This document shows, one piece after another, positions 1 to 6,052 of a stretch of DNA of 18,008 nucleotides (positions are counted from its first letter, which is position 1; each line of letters opens with the position of its first letter). The notes under the pieces are model-generated. The model was given only the letters and a program-made list of their open reading frames with translations, was not told the origin of the DNA and ran no database searches. The stretch is from Spirochaetales bacterium (GTDB taxonomy: Bacteria > Spirochaetota > Spirochaetia > DSM-27196 > SLST01): the NCBI GenBank assembly GCA_007130265.1, contig SLST01000536.1, positions 1-18,008 of the forward strand, given 5' to 3'. The position numbers and the translations under genes are program-made.

Positions 1-1
1 C

Positions 2-880
2 CGCATAGACGCGATCTACGGGATCGTGAACGGCACGTGCAACTACATTCTCACCGAGATGATCCGCCGTTCGATCTCCTACGACGAGGCGCTTGCCGAG
101 GCGCAGGCGCACGGTCTTGCGGAGGCTGACCCGTCGCTCGACGTGGGGGGGCACGACAGCGCACACAAGATCGCGCTCATGGCCGCGCTCGCCTTTGGCG
201 TGCGGGTGGAGTACGACCGTATTCCGGTCGAAGGGATCGACGCGCTCGACCTGCTCGACGTGAGCTGGGCCACACGGCTCGGCTACGTGACAAAGCTGCT
301 CGCCATCGCCGAGCGCACCGCCTCCGGCATCGCGCTCCGGGTCCGGCCCTGTTTCGTCCACGACGATCATCCGCTCGCCTGGGTTGGAGGACCGTTCAAC
401 GCCGTCAGCGTCTACAGCTGCCCCACCGGCCATACGATGTACTACGGCCGCGGCGCCGGCGGATCCGCGACGAGCGGCGCGATCGTCGCGGATCTCATCT
501 CGATCGCTACGAAGGCCTACGAGCCGCCCTTCGCCGGCGGACGGTTCTGGCCCGACCGTACCGAGCACGTCGAGCAGAACGCACCGGGCTCGATCGTCGG
601 ACGTTACTACGTGCGGGCGCTCGTGCAGGACCGTCCTGGGGTGCTCGCCGTGATAGCCAACCGGTTCGCGGAACACGGTATCAGCATCGCGAGCGTTCAC
701 CAGGACGAGATGCCCGAAGACGTCGAGAAGCTCGCGCCGGTCATCGTCGTCACGCATGCGGCGCCCGAGGACAAGCTGCGCGCGGCGGTCGCGGAGATAA
801 ACGCAATGCCGCAGGTGAGCAGCGAGTGCGCGGTCATCGCAATCATCGACGAGCCGGCCGAGCAGCTCATCGGGTATTGA
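2..880 (+). CDS. hom: homoserine dehydrogenase, C-terminal part (5' end cut by window)
   Basis: Homoserine dehydrogenase performs the NAD(P)H-dependent reduction of aspartate semialdehyde to homoserine, the branch point to threonine and methionine, in the cytoplasm. The open frame runs in from the window edge, so 292 C-terminal residues are seen. The first residues (RIDAIYGIVNGTCNYIL) are the family's 'GIxNGTxNYIL' signature. The substrate and catalytic region reads EADP...GHDSAHK, with the acidic residues and the lysine expected from yeast Hom6 (E208, D219, K223) in place. The last ~90 residues hold an ACT domain (VRALVQDRPGVLAVIANRF...), the usual C-terminal regulatory module of the long bacterial form, which suggests feedback control by threonine. 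The protein ends 26 nt before glgP. Nothing ties the two genes metabolically, so they may simply share a transcript. The N-terminal NAD-binding domain lies outside the window. Confidence 0.93.
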   Translation, partial: RIDAIYGIVNGTCNYILTEMIRRSISYDEALAEAQAHGLAEADPSLDVGGHDSAHKIALMAALAFGVRVEYDRIPVEGIDALDLLDVSWATRLGYVTKLLAIAERTASGIALRVRPCFVHDDHPLAWVGGPFNAVSVYSCPTGHTMYYGRGAGGSATSGAIVADLISIATKAYEPPFAGGRFWPDRTEHVEQNAPGSIVGRYYVRALVQDRPGVLAVIANRFAEHGISIASVHQDEMPEDVEKLAPVIVVTHAAPEDKLRAAVAEINAMPQVSSECAVIAIIDEPAEQLIGY

Positions 881-906
881 GTTGAAGTCGTGATAAGGTA
901 GCATAC

Positions 907-3444
907 ATGAAGATCATCACCTACACCGTCGACCCGACGATTCCCGAGCCGCTGCAGCCGCTGAAGGAGCTTGCAGGCAACCTCTGGCTCAGCTGGAACT
1001 TCGACGCGGTCATGCTGTTCATGAGACTCGACTACGAGCTCTGGATGGAGTCGCACCAGAACCCGGCGCGGCTACTCGGGATGATCAGCCAGGAACGCTA
1101 CGAAGAGCTCGCGGTGGACGACTCGTACCTGGCGGCTCTGAACCGGGTGTACGAGAGGTTCATCCAGTATCGCAACGCAGACACGTGGTATCCGGAGACT
1201 TCGAGCGACATGGTCGCCTATTTCTCGATGGAGTACGGACTCGACGTGAGTCTGCCCATCTACTCGGGCGGACTCGGCGTGCTCTCGGGAGATCATCTGA
1301 AGACAAGCTCGGATCTCGGGCTGCCGCTGGTCGCAGTGGGGCTGCTCTACCAGCAGGGGTACTTCCAGCAGTACCTCAATGCGGATGGATACCAGCAGGA
1401 AAGCTACCCGGAGAACGACTGGTACAACATGCCGGTGTCGGTCTGCCGGAGCGCCGACGACGAACCGCTGAAGATATCGGTGCAGATCGGTGAATCGCTG
1501 GTCGTCGCGCAGATCTGGGAGGTGAAGATCGGGCGCACATCGCTCTATCTGCTCGACACCAACATCGGCGAGAATTCGAGCGAGAACCGCGCGATCACGT
1601 CGAGCCTCTACGGCGGCACGGCCGAGACGCGCATCAGACAGGAGATCCTTCTGGGCATCGGAGGGATCCGCGCGCTGCGGGCGCTCGGCGTAAACCCGGC
1701 CGTCGCGCACATGAACGAGGGACACTCGGCCTTCCTCGCGATCGAGCGGATCCGTGAACTCGTCAAGCTGCACAGGCTGAGCCTGCAGGAGGCCATCGAG
1801 GCAGTGAAGCCGACGAGCATCTTCACCACCCACACGCCGGTGCCCGCCGGGAACGAGCGATTCGCACCGGATCTCATGCAGAAGTACTTCCACTGCATCG
1901 TAGACGGGCTTGACATCAGCTTCCACGACTTCATGGCGCTCGGGCGCGAGAATCCGAGCGACGACCTCGAGCACTTCTGCATGACGGTGCTCGCGCTGCG
2001 GTTGTCGGCCTACGGCAACGCGGTGAGCGAGCTTCACGGCGAGGTGAGCCGTGACATGTGGAAGAACCTGTGGCCAAAGCTCCCGGCGGATGAAGTTCCC
2101 ATCCAGAGCGTCACGAACGGCGTCCACATCCGGACCTGGCTGAGCCATGACATGATCGAGTTGCTCGACCGCTTCTTCGGACCGCGCTTCTCCGACGACC
2201 CCACCTATCTGGAGATCTGGAATCGGATCGATCGGGTCAGCGACGAGGAGCTGTGGCGCACGCACGAACGGCGCAAAGAGCGGCTTGTCGCCTTCACGCG
2301 GGAGCGGCTCTACCACCAGTACCAGCACCGGGGAGCGCCGCTCAACCAGCTTCGGCTCGCCGGCGAGGTTCTCTCTCCCTACGCGTTCACGATCAGCTTC
2401 GCGCGCCGGTTTGCCACCTACAAGCGGGCGACCCTCCTGTTTCGGGACAAGGAACGGCTCTACAAGCTGCTGACCAACACCGACGCGCCCGTGCAGATCA
2501 TCTTCAGCGGAAAGGCCCATCCGCACGACGTTCCCGGGAAGAACCTCATCAAGGACATCTTCCACTTCGCCCAGCACCCGGAGATCAGGCGGAAGATCGT
2601 ATTCCTCGAGAACTACGACATGGGCATCGCGAAGTATCTGGTCAGCGGCAGCGACCTCTGGCTCAACACGCCGCGGCGCCCGATGGAGGCGAGCGGAACG
2701 AGCGGCATGAAGGCGGCGATCAACGGCGTCCTCAACTGCTCGATACTCGACGGCTGGTGGGCCGAAGGCTACCATCCGTCGGTCGGCTGGGCGATAGGCA
2801 GCGGCGAGTTCTATGAGGACGAGGAGGAGCAGGACGAAGTCGAGAGCAAGCTCCTCTATGAGCTGCTCGAGCGCGAGATCGTCCCGCGCTACTACGACCG
2901 CGGACGCGACGCGCTTCCGCGGGAGTGGATTGCAATGATGAAGGCAAGCATGCAGAGACTCGGCCCACGGTTCGCGAGCCACCGCATGCTGATGGAGTAC
3001 ACCGACCGCTTCTACACGCCCGCGCTCGCGCACGCACGACGCGTGACCGAGAACGACTTCGCCGCCGCGAGGGAGCTGGCCGAGTACACGGCCCGGCTCA
3101 CGGTTGGATGGCAGGACATCTCGGTCGTCGAGACGCCGCGGGTTCCCGATCGACAGCTCGGCGTGGGAGGGAAGCTCGAGCTGCGCGCGGGGGTTCGGCT
3201 CGGCAGACTCAAGCCGGAGGACGTCGCGGTAGAGCTCACTCACGGCCCGATGCGCAGCAGTGGAACGATCGACGGGGCCGAGTGCACGACGATGAGGCAC
3301 GTCACCACCAGCGACGGCGTAAGCCTCTTCACGACGGAGATCGAGCTCACGCGGGCGGGCCGCCAGGGCATGGCCGTACGCGTGCTCCCCAGTCATCCGG
3401 GCCTCGTCCAGCGATTCGTCCCGGGCTACGTCGTCTGGGGTTAG
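907..3444 (+). CDS. glgP: alpha-glucan (glycogen/maltodextrin) phosphorylase, long GT35 form
   Basis: The enzyme breaks alpha-1,4-glucan with phosphate to release glucose-1-phosphate, using pyridoxal phosphate in the cytoplasm. The 845-residue product has the layout of the long 'alpha-glucan family phosphorylase' type. An N-terminal DUF3417 region (about residues 10-100, ELAGNLWLSWN) is followed by the phosphorylase core starting near VAYFSMEYGLD. The PLP site is EASGTSGMKAAING at residues 594-607, with K602 as the Schiff-base lysine. A C-terminal beta-rich module of about 100 residues ends in RFVPGYVVWG. The ATG at 907 is preceded by AAGG at 895-898, a modest ribosome binding site at 8 nt. 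The gene lies 26 nt after hom on the same strand and converges on the DUF554 gene only 12 nt downstream. No promoter of its own is evident. Substrate preference (glycogen or maltodextrin) cannot be read from the sequence. Confidence 0.95.
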   Translation: MKIITYTVDPTIPEPLQPLKELAGNLWLSWNFDAVMLFMRLDYELWMESHQNPARLLGMISQERYEELAVDDSYLAALNRVYERFIQYRNADTWYPETSSDMVAYFSMEYGLDVSLPIYSGGLGVLSGDHLKTSSDLGLPLVAVGLLYQQGYFQQYLNADGYQQESYPENDWYNMPVSVCRSADDEPLKISVQIGESLVVAQIWEVKIGRTSLYLLDTNIGENSSENRAITSSLYGGTAETRIRQEILLGIGGIRALRALGVNPAVAHMNEGHSAFLAIERIRELVKLHRLSLQEAIEAVKPTSIFTTHTPVPAGNERFAPDLMQKYFHCIVDGLDISFHDFMALGRENPSDDLEHFCMTVLALRLSAYGNAVSELHGEVSRDMWKNLWPKLPADEVPIQSVTNGVHIRTWLSHDMIELLDRFFGPRFSDDPTYLEIWNRIDRVSDEELWRTHERRKERLVAFTRERLYHQYQHRGAPLNQLRLAGEVLSPYAFTISFARRFATYKRATLLFRDKERLYKLLTNTDAPVQIIFSGKAHPHDVPGKNLIKDIFHFAQHPEIRRKIVFLENYDMGIAKYLVSGSDLWLNTPRRPMEASGTSGMKAAINGVLNCSILDGWWAEGYHPSVGWAIGSGEFYEDEEEQDEVESKLLYELLEREIVPRYYDRGRDALPREWIAMMKASMQRLGPRFASHRMLMEYTDRFYTPALAHARRVTENDFAAARELAEYTARLTVGWQDISVVETPRVPDRQLGVGGKLELRAGVRLGRLKPEDVAVELTHGPMRSSGTIDGAECTTMRHVTTSDGVSLFTTEIELTRAGRQGMAVRVLPSHPGLVQRFVPGYVVWG

Positions 3445-3445
3445 T

Positions 3446-3470
3446 GGATCACCGCCTCACAGCGGTATCC
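3446..3470. terminator. stem-loop between convergent glgP and DUF554 genes
   Basis: GGAT-c-ACCGC at 3446-3455 pairs with GCGGTATCC at 3462-3470 around the 6-nt loop CTCACA. This gives a 9-bp stem with one bulged C. It lies just past the glgP stop and covers the end of the convergent DUF554 gene, so it could serve both transcripts. There is no T-tract on either side, so classic intrinsic termination is uncertain. Confidence 0.45.
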
Positions 3471-4152
3471 AGGGGTCGGCAAGCACGAAGAGTATCACGA
3501 CGATGATCGCGGGGATGAAGTCCGCGGTCTTGATGTGTCTGAGGTTCAGCAGGTTGATGCCGATCATCAGGATCAGCACGCCGCCGACTGCGGTGATCTC
3601 GCTCAGCATCAGGGCGCTGACCCAGGGACTGATCGACGCGGCGATCAGCGTCAACCCTCCCTGGTACACCAAAATCACGAGAGCGCTGAAGGCCACGCCG
3701 AGTCCCATTGAGGCGGCCAGGAGGATCGCCATGAAGCCGTCCATCACGGACTTGGTGAAGATCAGCTGGTAGTCGGCGTCGACCCCGGCCCGGAAACTCC
3801 CCACGATCGCCATCGCTCCCACGCAGAAGAGCACTGAGGCGCTCAGGAAGCCGTAGGCGAACTCGCCGCCGGTTGACGAGCGATGGAATCTGTCACGAAG
3901 CATGGTGCCGAGCCGCAGTATTCCGTCCTCCACGCCCCACCACATGCCGAGGATCCCGCCGATCACGACCGCAAGCGCGAGATAGAGAACGCGCTGCATC
4001 TCGAGCGCCATCGACATCCCGATGACGAGCGTGATGACGCCAATCCCGGAGTAAAGCAGCTCCTTGATACGCTCGCCGATGCGGCGATTCAGCACGAGCC
4101 CGAGCAGCGACCCGATCACAACGGCGGCGGCGTTCACGACGGTGGCGATCAT
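3457..4152 (-). CDS. DUF554 family integral membrane protein
   Basis: This 231-residue, very hydrophobic protein has about seven predicted membrane segments and almost no soluble domain. It contains the DUF554 (YdfK/YqgA-like) core FCVGAMAIVGS followed by an acidic loop and FTKSVMDGF near residues 109-141. The N-terminus (IATVVNAAAVVIGSLLGLVL) also fits the family. The family is widespread, probably a transporter or channel of the inner membrane, and has no established substrate. The length matches the family, so the gene looks complete. The ATG at 4152 has no Shine-Dalgarno sequence; the bases just before it are all C. A promoter-like element ends 7 nt upstream (listed separately), which points to a leaderless message. 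It is divergent from the small cysteine protein at 4234 and convergent with glgP. Function is unknown. Confidence 0.9.
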   Translation of the reverse strand: MIATVVNAAAVVIGSLLGLVLNRRIGERIKELLYSGIGVITLVIGMSMALEMQRVLYLALAVVIGGILGMWWGVEDGILRLGTMLRDRFHRSSTGGEFAYGFLSASVLFCVGAMAIVGSFRAGVDADYQLIFTKSVMDGFMAILLAASMGLGVAFSALVILVYQGGLTLIAASISPWVSALMLSEITAVGGVLILMIGINLLNLRHIKTADFIPAIIVVILFVLADPWIPL

Positions 4153-4159
4153 GGGGGCG

Positions 4160-4189
4160 AGTGTAGACGCGCCGCTGCCCTAAACTCAA
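4160..4189 (-). promoter_or_regulatory. predicted promoter of the DUF554 gene, leaderless geometry
   Basis: Read on the minus strand, TTGAGT (4184-4189) and TACACT (4160-4165) are separated by 18 nt, each matching four of six sigma70 consensus bases. Only 7 nt lie between the -10 and the ATG at 4152. Transcription would therefore start at or within a base of the start codon. This agrees with the lack of any ribosome binding site there. Confidence 0.45.
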
Positions 4190-4233
4190 GTGCCTTTCTG
4201 ATCGATGCTTATAGGGAAGCGAGAGGAGGCAAC

Positions 4234-4536
4234 GTGAGCCGAACGGCACAGTTGGAAGCGGGCACCACGGCAACCGGTAAGATCTACTGCGCAAACTGCA
4301 AGAACTGCAAGCTCGTGCCGTCTGCGGTAGGAGACGACACGCGTTACGTCCTGCGCGTGAGGTGCGCCGCCGGCAAGTGGCGCAAGCGTCTTGGGGATGA
4401 GAAGCTGTACAAGTACTTCACGGTGATCCGGCGGAGTATGGATGAGTGCGACGCGTACGAGCCCATGGGCGACGAGAACGAGTTTCTCCAGGAACTGAAG
4501 CGAAGCCTTCCCATCAACGACGAAGTGTACGGCTGA
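4234..4536 (+). CDS. small conserved-looking protein with CxxCxxC motif, function unknown
   Basis: This 100-residue soluble protein starts at GTG 4234, chosen because AGGAGG at 4224-4229 sits 4 nt upstream. An in-frame extension further upstream would run antisense through the DUF554 gene and is not credible. I do not recognise the family with certainty. Visible features are YCANCKNCKL near the N-terminus (C19, C22, C25), then RVRCAAGKWRK (C44) and a later C72 in SMDECDAYE. The body is basic and aromatic (KLYKYFTVIRR) and the tail is acidic. The five cysteines could bind a zinc ion or an iron-sulfur cluster. There is no signal peptide or membrane segment. It is divergent from DUF554, and a GC-rich stem-loop follows its stop codon. 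Its start context and compact length suggest a real expressed gene. Confidence 0.8.
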   Translation: MSRTAQLEAGTTATGKIYCANCKNCKLVPSAVGDDTRYVLRVRCAAGKWRKRLGDEKLYKYFTVIRRSMDECDAYEPMGDENEFLQELKRSLPINDEVYG

Positions 4537-4540
4537 GGAA

Positions 4541-4558
4541 CCCGACCATTGCGTCGGG
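4541..4558 (+). terminator. GC-rich stem-loop after the cysteine-motif gene
   Basis: CCCGAC (4541-4546) and GTCGGG (4553-4558) form a perfect 6-bp stem with the 6-nt loop CATTGC. It starts 5 nt after the stop codon at 4536. There is no T-run after it, so it may be a terminator only with help or simply an RNA 3' end. It overlaps the predicted -35 of the next gene. Confidence 0.4.
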
Positions 4559-4578
4559 CTGCCCGGTTGGTGTACATT
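4549..4578 (+). promoter_or_regulatory. weak promoter-like element before the TPR lipoprotein, leaderless geometry
   Basis: TTGCGT (4549-4554, three of six matches) and TACATT (4573-4578, four of six) are 18 nt apart. The -10 ends 7 nt before the ATG at 4586, and no Shine-Dalgarno sequence precedes that ATG. This repeats the geometry seen at the DUF554 gene. The -35 match is poor, so the call is tentative. Confidence 0.3.
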
Positions 4579-4585
4579 GCTGGTG

Positions 4586-4975
4586 ATGAAAGCCCTCTAC
4601 GTCGCGATGATCCCAGTCCTCCTCCTGCTTGCCTGCCGTACGGTCCCAACCGACATTCCGGAAGACCTCACGCAACCGGAGCTGATCCAGCTCGCCCAAC
4701 AGGCCGCGGACCAGGAGAACTGGGCTGCCGCGCTCGCCTACTACCAGGCGATCGTCGAACGCTACCCCGAGGATCGAACGGCGATTGCGATCGCCCGCTA
4801 CGAGATGGCGTTCATCGAGTACCGCCGGGGAGACCTCGCCGCGGCGGAGACGCGGTTCGAGGAGCTCGTTGCGATGTACGATGACGATTCCAGCAGTCTC
4901 CCGGCATGGCCTCTCGTTCTCTCCCAGCGTATCGTTGGGAGGATCGAAGAGGAACGAGGTCCGGACTCGCGCTGA
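4586..4975 (+). CDS. small TPR-like lipoprotein
   Basis: A 129-residue predicted lipoprotein. ATG 4586 gives MKALYVAMIPVLLLLAC, a short signal peptide with the lipobox LLAC and lipidated cysteine C17. TTG, CTG and GTG codons just upstream in the same frame are less likely starts. Residues ~30-105 form helical pairs with TPR spacing (NWAAALAYYQAIVERYPED, then EMAFIEYRRGDLAAAETRFEELVAMY). They resemble the first repeats of BamD/YbgF-type outer membrane lipoproteins but are much shorter than BamD. The protein is probably a periplasm-facing scaffold anchored in a membrane. A strong promoter for the efflux operon lies just downstream, so this gene is likely transcribed separately. The lipoprotein call is firm; the partner is unknown. 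Confidence 0.85.
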   Translation: MKALYVAMIPVLLLLACRTVPTDIPEDLTQPELIQLAQQAADQENWAAALAYYQAIVERYPEDRTAIAIARYEMAFIEYRRGDLAAAETRFEELVAMYDDDSSSLPAWPLVLSQRIVGRIEEERGPDSR

Positions 4976-5024
4976 TTGCGGAACCCGCTCGTGCGCGCGT
5001 CCCGCGAGAGAGTGGCCCTTGCGG

Positions 5025-5054
5025 TTGACACGTCCAAACTCTCCAGTGCATATT
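5025..5054 (+). promoter_or_regulatory. sigma70-type promoter of the efflux operon
   Basis: A perfect -35 TTGACA at 5025-5030 is followed after 18 nt by CATATT at 5049-5054, four of six matches to the -10 consensus. Transcription would start near 5061 and give a leader of about 25 nt that includes the GGAG ribosome binding site at 5072-5075. No operator or regulator gene is evident beside it. Confidence 0.65.
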
Positions 5055-5085
5055 CCGCGTGGGGGTAGTATGGAGATTTGTGTCT

Positions 5086-6051
5086 ATGAAGCCAACTGCC
5101 TGCCATGCCTTCTCCTATGCACCACGGTTGCATAGGGCGCGCGTCGTCGGCGCCCTGCTGACCGCAATCATCACATCAGCGCTGATTTTCGCTTCCTGCA
5201 CCCCCGGTGGGTCACGCCGGCCGTCAACGCCTGACTCACAGGAGTCCGCCCTCGCGGTCGACGCTCCGCCTATCGAGCCAACCGGCATCCGCCGCACGAT
5301 CAGCGTCAACGGAGAGATCGAGGCGCTCAGCAGTGTCGACGTGCTGCCGGCGTCCGGCGGTGAGCTCATCGAGATCCTGGTCGGCGTGGGCGATCGCGTC
5401 GCACGCGATCAGGTCGTCGCCCGGGTGGACCCGTCCCGCCCCGGACAGGTCTTCACGCCGAGTCCGGTCCGAGCACCTATCAGCGGAACAGTGACCAGGC
5501 TCTCCGCTCGGGTAGGAGCCCAGGTGTCTACTCAGAGCCCCATCGCTCGGATCGCGACGACGGACCGGCTCCAGATCGTCACGCCCATACCCGAACGGTT
5601 CATCGAGGGTGTCGCGATCGACCAGCAGGCGATTGTCCGCTTCGATGCGTTTCCGAGTCGCGAGTATGAGGCCCGGGTGAGTCGGCTGGCTCCAGTGGTC
5701 GACCCGCAGGCACGGACGCTCGAAACGATCCTGTCGCTTACGGCGGTCGACAGCCGGGTCAGGCCGGGACTGTTCGCACGGGTCGAGATCGTACTCGTCG
5801 AGCGACCGGCGGCCCTGACCGTTCCAGGCGCCGCGATCGTGCAGCGTGACGGCGACCCTCATGTGTACATCGCGAATCCGGACTCCGGGCGGGCGACCCT
5901 TCGACGTGTGACGACCGGGATAGAGTCCGACGGCAGGGTCGAAGTGCGATCCGGCGTCGAAGAAGGCGAACGGGTGGTCATCCGCGGTCAGAACCTGCTC
6001 GATGACGGAGCGCTCGTACGGATCATCGGTACCGACGACGGAGACCAGTAG
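5086..6051 (+). CDS. RND efflux adaptor (membrane fusion protein), minimal hairpin-less lipoprotein
   Basis: Periplasmic adaptor of an RND tripartite efflux pump, 321 residues. ATG 5086 has GGAG at 5072-5075; GTG 5080 in the same frame is an alternative. A hydrophobic N-terminal segment ends in FASC (C38), a relaxed lipobox, so it is probably a lipoprotein. Domains follow the HlyD/AcrA order: lipoyl first half (about 83-114, GGELIEILVGVGDRVARDQVVARV), lipoyl second half (about 126-157, PVRAPISGTVTRLSARVGA), beta-barrel (about 160-240) and membrane-proximal domain (about 245-315, ending in GEEV-like GERVVIRGQNLLDDGALV). Only about a dozen residues join the two lipoyl halves, where AcrA-type proteins carry a long coiled-coil hairpin. 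The adaptor is thus of the minimal type described for Borrelia BesA. It lies 1 nt before the permease gene and is surely co-transcribed with it. Confidence 0.92.
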   Translation: MKPTACHAFSYAPRLHRARVVGALLTAIITSALIFASCTPGGSRRPSTPDSQESALAVDAPPIEPTGIRRTISVNGEIEALSSVDVLPASGGELIEILVGVGDRVARDQVVARVDPSRPGQVFTPSPVRAPISGTVTRLSARVGAQVSTQSPIARIATTDRLQIVTPIPERFIEGVAIDQQAIVRFDAFPSREYEARVSRLAPVVDPQARTLETILSLTAVDSRVRPGLFARVEIVLVERPAALTVPGAAIVQRDGDPHVYIANPDSGRATLRRVTTGIESDGRVEVRSGVEEGERVVIRGQNLLDDGALVRIIGTDDGDQ

Positions 6052-6052
6052 C

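Noticed and set aside
140..175. Loss of a glutamate in the homoserine dehydrogenase active site (DVGG in place of the common DVEG)
   Set aside because: Yeast Hom6 has Asn at this place. The catalytic Glu, Asp and Lys seen in the yeast enzyme are present, so activity is likely normal.
1072..3396. A 774-codon open frame antisense to glgP
   Set aside because: GC-rich coding sequence commonly leaves long open antisense frames. Its product is rich in Arg, Val and Glu without any recognisable domain, while the plus strand encodes a complete phosphorylase.
4978..4988. GCGG-AAC-CCGC hairpin after the TPR lipoprotein as a terminator
   Set aside because: A 4-bp stem without a T-tract is too weak in GC-rich DNA to call.
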